A stretch of DNA of 5,304 bases from Leptolyngbya sp. SIO4C5 (GTDB lineage Bacteria; Cyanobacteriota; Cyanobacteriia; Phormidesmidales; Phormidesmidaceae): NCBI GenBank assembly GCA_010671965.1, contig JAAHIC010000366.1, forward strand, positions 1 through 5,304, given 5' to 3'. Below, piece after piece: positions 1 to 5,304 of the stretch. Every line of letters starts with the position of its first letter. Within the stretch, counting starts at the first letter, position 1. The position numbers were made by a program, and so were the translations under genes. The notes below the pieces were generated by a model. It was not told where the DNA came from, searched no databases, and was given only the letters and a program-made list of their open reading frames with translations.

Positions 1-1264
1 TATGGAGCAGGTTGGCAAAGTTGAGCCGCGCCATCGTGATTTCAGAGATAGACATCTCTAGGAAGGCGCTGAAAGTGGCATAAATGCCCTGCTTGCCTTT
101 CTCCATGCCAAAACCGGCGGCGGCTGAGAGATTGCCCCGCTCCATAATGCCGCCGCTGACGAAGACTTCGGGGTAGGCTTTGCGAATTTGACTCAGCCCG
201 CAAGATCCTTCTAGATCGTTATCGACGACGAGGACACTGTTTTTGCGATCACTCTCGCTCATGCCCCCCAGTACCTCCACCATCGCCTCACCGAAGACAT
301 TGCGGTTGGAGCCAACTTTGTCGGACGAGCCTAAGAATGTGTAGTCCTGCTTAGGCTTTTCAATTTTTTTGAGCATGTCAGCCGCAGCGCTCTGACCGTG
401 AGCTTCCAGGTAGCGAATAGCCGCATCGACCGGAATCACGTCATGGCCGTGGGTGGTGCCTTCAATGCCCTCAATGCCCACGCTCATGGCCCGCTTGTTG
501 ATCACGGCGACGGGGCCGGGGGTGTTGATTGCTTCGCAGATGCGGGCGTAGAGACCGTCGAGATCTTCCCCGTCGCCCTCTAGTACCTTGAGGCCGTGCC
601 CTTCTAGGGTTTTGCGTACGCTAAAGCCGGGAAGGTATTCAGACGGGTGTCCAGCAATGGTAACGTCATTATCATCAACAATGAGCTTGACGTTGAGATG
701 CTGGGCGACGGCGAGGCGAGCCGCCTCAGCGTCATTCCCCTCTTGCTGCGAGCCGTCAGATCCCAGGCAGAACGTGGTCTTACCAGGGTTAGCCAAAGCC
801 ACACCGTTAACGAAAGGCCAAATATGTCCCAGCCGTCCACCGCTGAACTTGACGCCGGGAGTTAATCCCAGTTCGGGGTGACCGGGTAGCTTTTGGTGGG
901 CTTCGCGGTAGCGCATGAGCTGCTCAGCGGGCAGCTCTCCGGCCAGAGTGGCCATCAGATACTGGGTGGCAACGCGGTGTCCCGCTTCATCGAAAAAGAC
1001 GGGCACAAACTTATTGGGGTTGCCGCGAAAGAGAGCATCTAGAATCATTACTTCCGGCACGGTGTCGTATGGCCCGCCGGTATGACCGCCTACACCCTTA
1101 GCTGCGCCAGTGGCCGTAAAAAAGACAATGGCATCCCGGCAGAGCTGAATATTAGCCTGCAGTGCCTGGCGCTGCTCGTCTGTCAGGGTCGATACGGCTG
1201 GATCTAAGGATATATATTGGTAAGCACCCAAATCGATGGGAAAGGTAGCTTGAGCAACTGTCAT
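1..1264 (-). CDS. Transketolase-family ThDP-dependent enzyme, N-terminal 421 residues (3' end outside window)
   Basis: The reading frame runs from ATG (complement of 1262-1264) to the left window edge with no stop, and I translated it fully by hand. Transketolases move two-carbon ketol units between sugar phosphates in the cytoplasm, using ThDP and a divalent metal. Visible features, aligned by eye to E. coli transketolase: GGHTGGP with His61; DEAGHR with His96; GHPELG with His129; a ThDP motif from GSDGS (168-172, Asp170) to DDND (197-200, Asn199); THGHD with His272/His274; GIMERG with Glu375, the likely catalytic glutamate; then the start of the pyrimidine-binding domain with ATFSAF. The classical GDG is SDG here, and the opening differs from the Calvin-cycle enzyme, so this is probably a second transketolase type found in cyanobacteria; its substrate is unproven. 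Members usually exceed 600 residues, so about a third is missing. An AGAAG ribosome site precedes the start. It is divergent from the gene at 1503. Confidence 0.92.
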   Translation of the reverse strand, partial: MTVAQATFPIDLGAYQYISLDPAVSTLTDEQRQALQANIQLCRDAIVFFTATGAAKGVGGHTGGPYDTVPEVMILDALFRGNPNKFVPVFFDEAGHRVATQYLMATLAGELPAEQLMRYREAHQKLPGHPELGLTPGVKFSGGRLGHIWPFVNGVALANPGKTTFCLGSDGSQQEGNDAEAARLAVAQHLNVKLIVDDNDVTIAGHPSEYLPGFSVRKTLEGHGLKVLEGDGEDLDGLYARICEAINTPGPVAVINKRAMSVGIEGIEGTTHGHDVIPVDAAIRYLEAHGQSAAADMLKKIEKPKQDYTFLGSSDKVGSNRNVFGEAMVEVLGGMSESDRKNSVLVVDNDLEGSCGLSQIRKAYPEVFVSGGIMERGNLSAAAGFGMEKGKQGIYATFSAFLEMSISEITMARLNFANLLH

Positions 1265-1502
1265 AAGTTTTCTTCTTTTTGCAGCAAAGGTTAACGGTCG
1301 TGAACTTTGGTGGACTCACACCACGGTCAATTTAAACTTATCTTTAGCGATGGCTGGTATCAGCATCTGTTAACCATTAAGTTAAAGCGCAAGCGTCCCT
1401 TTGAGCAACCGCCTGCAGGTTAAAGTTGGGTCTGCGGACAGAGGTGCGGTTAGACAGATCCCCCCATTCTGGCAGTATGCAATGTAACAACGTCATAAGG
1501 TC
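1265..1502. promoter_or_regulatory. Divergent intergenic region with repeated GTTAA boxes
   Basis: This 238-base gap must hold the promoters of the transketolase-like gene (leftward) and of the operon starting at 1503 (rightward). I see no gene in it. It contains four GTTAA boxes, all in plus orientation: 1290-1294 (within GGTTAACGG), 1369-1373, 1381-1385 and 1419-1423; the last two extend to an identical GTTAAAG. ACGGTC occurs at 1294-1299 and 1323-1328. TGGTG (1308-1312) and CACCA (1319-1323) could form a small stem. AT-rich sequence at 1329-1346 is a plausible -10 area for the leftward gene, and TATGCAAT at 1476-1483 is a plausible -10 for the rightward operon. No convincing -35 partner was found for either, so the promoter positions are guesses. 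Confidence 0.45.
1272..1276 (-). promoter_or_regulatory. Ribosome binding site of the transketolase-like gene
   Basis: On the minus strand the sequence AGAAG lies 7 bases before the ATG, inside a purine-rich stretch. This is a plausible Shine-Dalgarno site and supports the chosen start. Confidence 0.6.
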
Positions 1503-2690
1503 ATGAGCTGGCTGCTAGAGCAGATTCAGGCTTGGTTGTCTAAAAAACGAGCCGATGTTATCGAGCAGGATGACCTTGGGCCTTTGCCCCCGGCGATCGC
1601 CGCTCAGATTGACCAAGAGCTGCAGAAATCTCCGGTTCATCCCACCTACCGCCACCACATTCTGACTACCTTAGAGCAGCATTTGGCTAGCTGGCAGCAA
1701 GACAAGGCCACCGCCAACAGCCTGACGATTTTGCACAGCCCGGTGGAGTCTTTTAATCCCATCTTGCAGCACGCGCTGCAGCACTGGCCTACGGCTGAGA
1801 ATTACAGCCTCTATTTTCTACCGATTGAGACTCGCCCCGATCGCACCCAAGACATTGTTGAGGCTATAGAAACGGCGCGGTCAAAAATTGCCACAGAGCT
1901 GTCCCTGCCCGCCAATGGCGATCGCCGCTCAATCATCGTCATTCCCCGCCTAGATGCCTATTTTTTGCGCTGCATTGGTGGCTGGAAAGGGATTGAGCAG
2001 CTACGGGACATGGTAACTGCCGATCTGTCTCGCTTTTGGCTAATTGGCTGCAATGCCTGGGCCTGGAAATACTTCAATATTGTCTGCCAGATCGAAGCCT
2101 ATCTGGAGCAAACCACGGAGCTGCCTTCCCTAGACGGTGAGCAAATCCAGAACTGGCTCCATCCTATGCTGAAAACACTAGACGGCCAGATAGACTTTGT
2201 CCGACAGCGATCGCAGTCGTCTCATGCCACCTCGCAGTCAGAAAAGGCGGAAGTTCTCTACGCCGACCTCGACCATATCTCTCACGGCATTAGCAGCGTG
2301 GCTCTGCAGCTTTGGTGGCGCTCTTTGGGCTACGAACTAGAGACCACTGAGGCAGCCACAGACAATCCTGATCCAGACGCCACGCTGGCCGAACTGTTTG
2401 AGGCCGGACATCTAAAGCAGCAGCGCTCTAGCTACCCGGATATGCCGTCTCTATCGGCCACAGAGGAATACCTAATTTATTCCATTCTGCTCCACGGCGA
2501 CATGACTGTGGCTCACCTTTCGCTGAGCTTGGGCGAGTCGGAGGAGCAGGTCCGGGCCCAAGTGCAAAAGCTGCTGCGCCAGGAGATTTTAACCAAGCAG
2601 GATGACATCATCACCGTAGAGCCTGCTTACTACCCACAACTGCGCGATCGGCTACGTCAAAATAATTTTGTCATTGGAGGCGATCGCTGA
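1503..2690 (+). CDS. ATPase-like protein lacking a P-loop, with C-terminal winged helix; partner of the MscS channel
   Basis: This is a 395-residue soluble protein with no signal peptide or membrane segment. I do not recognise a characterised family. Residues 73-90 hold a strand followed by HSPVESFNPIL, where an AAA/STAND-type ATPase would carry GxxxxGK[ST]; no such motif exists in the protein. Residues 143-156 (SIIVIPRLDAYFLR) resemble Walker B, and 178-191 (FWLIGCNAWAWKYF) resemble a sensor-1 strand. Residues about 319-385 look like a winged helix (EEYLIYSILLHGDMTVAHLS, then a recognition-like helix around 346-360), which may explain a MarR-like label in some annotations. The middle (232-250) is polar and probably a linker. 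The ATG is the only ATG start available, because TAA at 1485-1487 is in frame just upstream; the AAGG before it is only 2 bases away, so initiation may be weak. The stop overlaps the start of the channel gene, which suggests a role in controlling or assembling that channel. The fold assignment is inference from pattern only. Confidence 0.9.
   Translation: MSWLLEQIQAWLSKKRADVIEQDDLGPLPPAIAAQIDQELQKSPVHPTYRHHILTTLEQHLASWQQDKATANSLTILHSPVESFNPILQHALQHWPTAENYSLYFLPIETRPDRTQDIVEAIETARSKIATELSLPANGDRRSIIVIPRLDAYFLRCIGGWKGIEQLRDMVTADLSRFWLIGCNAWAWKYFNIVCQIEAYLEQTTELPSLDGEQIQNWLHPMLKTLDGQIDFVRQRSQSSHATSQSEKAEVLYADLDHISHGISSVALQLWWRSLGYELETTEAATDNPDPDATLAELFEAGHLKQQRSSYPDMPSLSATEEYLIYSILLHGDMTVAHLSLSLGESEEQVRAQVQKLLRQEILTKQDDIITVEPAYYPQLRDRLRQNNFVIGGDR
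2676..2680 (+). promoter_or_regulatory. Internal ribosome binding site of the MscS gene at a one-base gene overlap
   Basis: GGAGG sits in the last codons of the upstream gene, 9 bases before the channel's ATG at 2690. The junction is TGATG, so the stop and start codons share the A at 2690. A HIP1 palindrome (2680-2687) fills the space between. This is the strongest Shine-Dalgarno site in the window, and the arrangement favours translational coupling. Confidence 0.8.
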
Positions 2691-3589
2691 TGCTTTCTCT
2701 GAACCCCCACACCCATCTAGTTTCAGCAGCCTTGCTGATGCAGAGCGGTCAGGGCAATAAGCCCAGCGAGTTTGCCCAGCGCTGGCTGGCGGAAATTAAT
2801 ACGTCTACAGTGCTGTCAGCCTTGGTGACGATTGCCATTGCCTACGGCCTACTGCTAGCGATCGATAACCTCACAGACTGGATTTCTGAGCGGGTACCGC
2901 GCCGATTTCGCCTGTTGACCAAGCAGGGACTGCCGTTTCTGCGGGCGCTGGTGCTGCTGGCCGCTATTGTCTATGTCTCTAATCTGTTTCTCAACCTATC
3001 GCCGCAAAATCTCTTTGCGCTGACGGGGACGCTAGCAGTGGCGCTGGGCTTTGCCTTTAAGGACTATGTCAGCTCTATCATTGCCGGGATTGTTGGCTTA
3101 TACGAAGCGCCCTATCGGGTGGGCGATCGCGTCCGCATTGGTGATACCTATGGCGAAATTATGGACTATGGCCTCCGGCGGGTGCAGATTCGTACCCCCA
3201 GCGATAGCCTGGTCAGCGTGCCCCACAGCAAGATCTGGACAGAGCCAATCATCAACGCCAACAGCGGCGAGCTAGAGGCTCAGGTGGTGACAAACTTTTA
3301 TTTTTCCCACATTGTCAACGTGGCCGCAACGCGGCAGGTGCTCTACCAAACTGCCTACAGCAGTAAATATACCCGCCTGGACTTACCCGTCGTCGTCATT
3401 GTGCAGGAGAAGCCCTGGGGCACCCAGTTCAAGCTCAAAGCCTATCCGATGGATGCCCGTGACGAGTTTCTCTACCAAACTGATTTAATTCAGCGGGCAA
3501 AGCAGTATTTTGCCGACCACAAGGTTGAGTATCCTCAGCTTTCTGGTTTCCTAGAAGGGATAGAAGGCGGGGCGGCAGTGGGAGAATAG
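2690..3589 (+). CDS. MscS-family small-conductance mechanosensitive ion channel
   Basis: This 299-residue membrane protein is close in size to E. coli MscS (286). Such channels open under membrane tension and release solutes during hypo-osmotic shock. Predicted membrane helices are about 38-58, 80-103 and 108-138. The third is the glycine/alanine-rich pore helix (TGTLAVALGFAFKDYVSS, then IIAGIVGLYEAP). It leads into the beta domain: VGDRVRIGDTYGEI (144-157), RRVQIRT and VSVPHSKIW (175-183), the family's usual order. Residues about 195-285 form the C-terminal alpha/beta domain. In the pore helix, Lys124-Asp125 fall about where E. coli MscS has Gln112-Gly113, the kink region, as in some other MscS branches. 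There is no cyclic-nucleotide-binding domain and no large periplasmic extension. It is the second gene of an operon, overlapping the upstream ATPase-like gene by one base, and has a good GGAGG site. Assignment to the MscS superfamily is firm; conductance and ion preference cannot be read from the sequence. Confidence 0.95.
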   Translation: MLSLNPHTHLVSAALLMQSGQGNKPSEFAQRWLAEINTSTVLSALVTIAIAYGLLLAIDNLTDWISERVPRRFRLLTKQGLPFLRALVLLAAIVYVSNLFLNLSPQNLFALTGTLAVALGFAFKDYVSSIIAGIVGLYEAPYRVGDRVRIGDTYGEIMDYGLRRVQIRTPSDSLVSVPHSKIWTEPIINANSGELEAQVVTNFYFSHIVNVAATRQVLYQTAYSSKYTRLDLPVVVIVQEKPWGTQFKLKAYPMDARDEFLYQTDLIQRAKQYFADHKVEYPQLSGFLEGIEGGAAVGE

Positions 3590-3626
3590 GTGGGGCGGGC
3601 AATGTGAACGACATATGACTGTGGGA

Positions 3627-3649
3627 GCGATCGCCATAGTCGCGATCGC
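3627..3649. terminator. Paired-HIP1 hairpin between convergent genes, candidate bidirectional terminator
   Basis: Two GCGATCGC copies (3627-3634 and 3642-3649) are separated by the 7-base loop CATAGTC. Because the motif is its own reverse complement, the two copies can pair as an 8-bp GC-rich stem in a transcript from either strand. It sits in the 70-base gap between the stop of the MscS gene (3587-3589) and the stop of the radical SAM gene (3660-3662). The downstream T run is poor on the plus strand (CAATTT) and absent on the minus strand, so this is not a textbook intrinsic terminator. Confidence 0.4.
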
Positions 3650-3659
3650 CAATTTCCCC

Positions 3660-4736
3660 TTACACCTCGCCCCAGCCAGGTTCTAGCCTTTTCTTAATCG
3701 GACTGTAAACCTTGAAATAGGCCACCGACCCCACCTGCCGCAGCCAGGACTTAGCCGTCGAATCTGCTCCCATACAGCGCTGACAAACCGGATTTTTCAC
3801 CTGCAGGCGATCGAAACCCTGACGAAGCTGACAGGCCGGAGCACTGTCGAGGATATGGCCGAGCGAGGTGTCCTGCACATTGCCCAGTGGAATCTGTCCC
3901 TCAAAATCTTTGCAGCAGGGGACTACCGTTCCGTCATAGAGAATGCCCGCCTGCTGACTAGCGCCGTTGCAGTAGCCAAACTGAGCCGCAATCACGCGAT
4001 CGCTCTCCACGTTGCCCCAGCTATCTAGCGGAAACGTTTCCAGAGCCAGCTTCGGCGTCAGCTCAATCGTCTGCCAGCGCCCAGCCCGGTGCTGCCGTAG
4101 CCGCTGCTGCAGCGTCGCGGTACTGGGGGCTGCCGCATAGCCTTCTAGGAGTCGTTTGGCCCAATTTTGCAGTTCCTGCTGCATTTGAGCTTTGCCCTCA
4201 ATCACCGATAGGGGCTTGTGGGGCACCAGGAAAGGATGGGGCGAGGTGTCAAGAAACTTGAGATGAACCCGCGTGGGAGAGTGCGGCGCGGCTAGGTTGG
4301 CCTGCACGTAGCGAGTGATGCCGTCAAAATACTGCTCTGGTTTGAGCTTGGGCGGAGCGCCGCGAATCACAAAGGTCTTAGGGTCAGGCGTTTGCAGCGA
4401 AATGGTGACTTTGGGAATGCCGGATGTCACTAGTCGCTCAATGTGGTCAGGCCGCAGGTGAAACGTGCTGCCGTTAGTTGTCAGGTGTAGCGCCAGCCCT
4501 TTCTTGACGGCCCGCTCGATCGCTTCAAAAATAAACGGATAGATCAGCGGCTCGCCCATCAGGTGAAAGGTGACAATGCGGGCCAACTGGCGATCGCTAA
4601 TTTCGTCAATCAGTTGCGACAGTAGGGCAAAGTCCATATGCCCCCGCGATCGCTGCATGATGGCGTCAGGGCAAAACTCACACTTGAAGTTGCAGACATT
4701 GGTTACTTCAATATGAAGCCGATCTAAGCGAGGCAT
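3660..4736 (-). CDS. Radical SAM protein with C-terminal SPASM/twitch-like domain
   Basis: This is a 358-residue cytoplasmic iron-sulfur enzyme. The radical SAM signature CNFKCEFC gives Cys15, Cys19 and Cys22, which would bind the [4Fe-4S] cluster that cleaves S-adenosylmethionine. Downstream come the SAM-contacting LMGEP (59-63), LTTNGS (85-90) and VTISLQT (110-116), all normal for the radical SAM barrel. A stretch of about 150-250 is variable and polar. The C-terminal part has Cys256 (YCNG), DGTVVPCC with Cys274/Cys275, GNV (285-287) and CQRC with Cys318/Cys321, matching the layout of SPASM or twitch auxiliary-cluster domains. The substrate is unknown: many SPASM enzymes modify peptides or enzymes, but no convincing precursor peptide gene is adjacent. 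The ATG is fixed by an in-frame TGA five codons upstream; no Shine-Dalgarno site is evident. It is convergent with the MscS gene and divergent from the cyclase gene. Confidence 0.93.
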   Translation of the reverse strand: MPRLDRLHIEVTNVCNFKCEFCPDAIMQRSRGHMDFALLSQLIDEISDRQLARIVTFHLMGEPLIYPFIFEAIERAVKKGLALHLTTNGSTFHLRPDHIERLVTSGIPKVTISLQTPDPKTFVIRGAPPKLKPEQYFDGITRYVQANLAAPHSPTRVHLKFLDTSPHPFLVPHKPLSVIEGKAQMQQELQNWAKRLLEGYAAAPSTATLQQRLRQHRAGRWQTIELTPKLALETFPLDSWGNVESDRVIAAQFGYCNGASQQAGILYDGTVVPCCKDFEGQIPLGNVQDTSLGHILDSAPACQLRQGFDRLQVKNPVCQRCMGADSTAKSWLRQVGSVAYFKVYSPIKKRLEPGWGEV

Positions 4737-4936
4737 AGAGCTTGGCGGTCACAATAGGCATCACTCTAGCAGGTATGCCCAAATTGCAGATGAGTGCTGC
4801 CTGAAAACTGGCCGGATACTATCAGAGACTGGCATAGCTCGCTGCAGAACGGCCCAAATTCGCCGGAAGGAACTTTGCAGATGCCGTAAACTTGATTAGT
4901 CTCTATCACAGTGGGCCATTCTCAGTCACAGCCCGT
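4737..4936. promoter_or_regulatory. Divergent intergenic region between the radical SAM and cyclase genes
   Basis: This 200-base gap should hold promoters for both flanking genes, and I find no supportable gene in it. No clear -35/-10 pair stands out on either strand. GTAAACTTGATTAG (4886-4899) is one base from the NtcA half-site pattern GTA-N8-TAC, but it lacks a suitably placed -10, so I do not call it. The clearest structure is the set of direct repeats listed separately. Neither flanking start has a good Shine-Dalgarno sequence. Confidence 0.45.
4777..4883. repeat. Split direct repeats GCCCAAATT and TTGCAGATG
   Basis: GCCCAAATT occurs at 4777-4785 and 4852-4860; TTGCAGATG occurs at 4784-4792 and 4875-4883. 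In the left copy the two 9-mers overlap and read continuously as GCCCAAATTGCAGATG; in the right copy they are 14 bases apart. ACTGGC also occurs twice between them (4807-4812 and 4828-4833), 21 bases apart, about two helical turns. They may be regulator sites or the remains of a small duplication. Confidence 0.5.
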
Positions 4937-5304
4937 ATGGTATCTTCGGTGGCAACTGCACTTGCTGAACTGGCCGAGCTGGAGCGACGGCTGCGATCGC
5001 TGCTGCCTGCCGATCTCTACGCTGTCACCTGGATTGATCCTAGCCCCGCTACGCTGATGCAAATCTTTGAGCATTTGCGCACCCTCCAGCATTTGCTCAC
5101 CAACTACGTGCCCAGAGATGTTTGCGATCGCCTGCCCCGTCCCGGCCATCCTCAATACTGCTGGCAGACTGGCAGCCTGCTGTTTACGGACTTAGCCGGC
5201 TTCACCCGCCTGTTAGAGGCCAGCGCTACCCAAGGACGGACGGGGGCAGAAACCCTCCTAGCTCTGCTCAACCGCTACTTTGCCCAAATGATTGAAATTA
5301 TCAG
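4937..5304 (+). CDS. Class III adenylate/guanylate cyclase, N-terminal 122 residues (cut by window end)
   Basis: The frame from ATG 4937 stays open to the window edge. Residues 1-60 are probably helical and Leu-rich (LERRLRSLLP, FEHLRTLQHLLTNYVPR) and resemble the segment just before cyclase domains, ending in a YVPRDV-type motif. Residues 79-91 (GSLLFTDLAGFTR) are the signature opening strand of the class III catalytic domain; Asp85 is the first metal-binding aspartate. Residues 104-122 (AETLLALLNRYFAQMIEII) match the following helix. The second metal aspartate and the base-specifying residues lie beyond the window, so activity and the choice of ATP or GTP cannot be judged. No membrane segment or signal peptide precedes the domain. 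The frame is open upstream to TAG at 4835-4837, with only TTG at 4892 as an alternative start, so ATG 4937 is preferred although no Shine-Dalgarno site is seen. Cyanobacterial homologues can be larger multidomain sensors. Confidence 0.88.
   Translation, partial: MVSSVATALAELAELERRLRSLLPADLYAVTWIDPSPATLMQIFEHLRTLQHLLTNYVPRDVCDRLPRPGHPQYCWQTGSLLFTDLAGFTRLLEASATQGRTGAETLLALLNRYFAQMIEII

Larger units (their letters stand above)
1593..5131. repeat. Twelve HIP1 palindromes (GCGATCGC)
   Basis: Exact copies start at 1593, 1918, 2207, 2680, 3123, 3627, 3642, 3996, 4590, 4646, 4993 and 5124. HIP1 is an abundant dispersed octamer of many cyanobacterial genomes, found mostly inside genes; its function is unsettled. 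Ten copies lie in coding sequence and two in the convergent gap at 3590-3659. None lies in 1-1592, which includes the whole visible transketolase-like gene. The span given is only the range of the scattered copies. Confidence 0.95.

Noticed and set aside
398..881. Several open frames of 61-97 codons on both strands inside the transketolase-like gene
   Set aside because: They lie within a well-supported coding frame on the minus strand, and their translations look like out-of-frame, low-complexity sequence.
1369..1388. HLR1 (RpaB-type) direct repeat
   Set aside because: The two boxes repeat at 12 bases rather than 10, and they lack the TTACA core.
1475..1488. NtcA-like site GTA-N8-AAC upstream of the 1503 gene
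   Set aside because: It has a mismatch in the conserved TAC half and lies too close to the start codon.
3051..3275. 74-codon open frame on the plus strand
   Set aside because: It is an out-of-frame reading of the MscS pore and beta-domain coding sequence.
4708..4761. 17-residue minus-strand frame (MPIVTAKLYASLRSASY) overlapping the start of the radical SAM gene
   Set aside because: It could be a leader or precursor peptide, but it has no good ribosome site, is very short and overlaps the gene out of frame; chance is the simpler explanation.
4776..4805. 9-residue plus-strand frame covering the left repeat copy
   Set aside because: It is too short, has no ribosome site, and the second repeat copy does not preserve it.
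4886..4899. NtcA-like site GTA-N8-TAG upstream of the cyclase
   Set aside because: The last base differs from GTA-N8-TAC and no -10 element lies at the usual distance.
4922..5155. 77-codon open frame on the minus strand
   Set aside because: It is antisense to the cyclase start, whose frame shows a clear catalytic-domain motif; the antisense translation resembles nothing I know.

Overview
This is cyanobacterial chromosomal DNA. The best evidence is the palindrome GCGATCGC (HIP1, a cyanobacterial hallmark): I count twelve exact copies between positions 1593 and 5131, where roughly 0.1 would be expected by chance in this length. The encoded proteins also read like cyanobacterial families. I cannot name the genus from this window.

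Layout from left to right. (1) Positions 1-1264, minus strand: the first 421 codons of a transketolase-family thiamine-diphosphate (ThDP) enzyme whose 3' end lies outside the window. It is not the classical Calvin-cycle type by sequence, but it keeps the metal ligands and the catalytic glutamate. (2) Positions 1265-1502: a divergent intergenic region with repeated GTTAA boxes. (3) Positions 1503-3589, plus strand: a two-gene operon. The first gene encodes a soluble protein that looks like an ATPase fold without a P-loop, followed by a winged helix. The second encodes an MscS-type mechanosensitive channel. The genes overlap by one base (TGATG), so they are probably translationally coupled. (4) Positions 3590-3659: a short convergent gap in which two HIP1 copies could pair as a hairpin. 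(5) Positions 3660-4736, minus strand: a radical SAM protein with a C-terminal SPASM/twitch-like cysteine region. (6) Positions 4737-4936: a divergent intergenic region with split direct repeats. (7) Positions 4937-5304, plus strand: the start of a class III adenylate/guanylate cyclase gene, cut by the window end.

The genes do not form one pathway. The only pair with strong evidence of working together is the ATPase-like protein and the MscS channel. It is the most interesting item here: the soluble partner keeps shapes resembling Walker B and sensor 1 but shows no nucleotide-binding P-loop, so it may be a non-catalytic regulator or scaffold of the channel. I see no tRNA, rRNA, insertion sequence, CRISPR array or phage gene.
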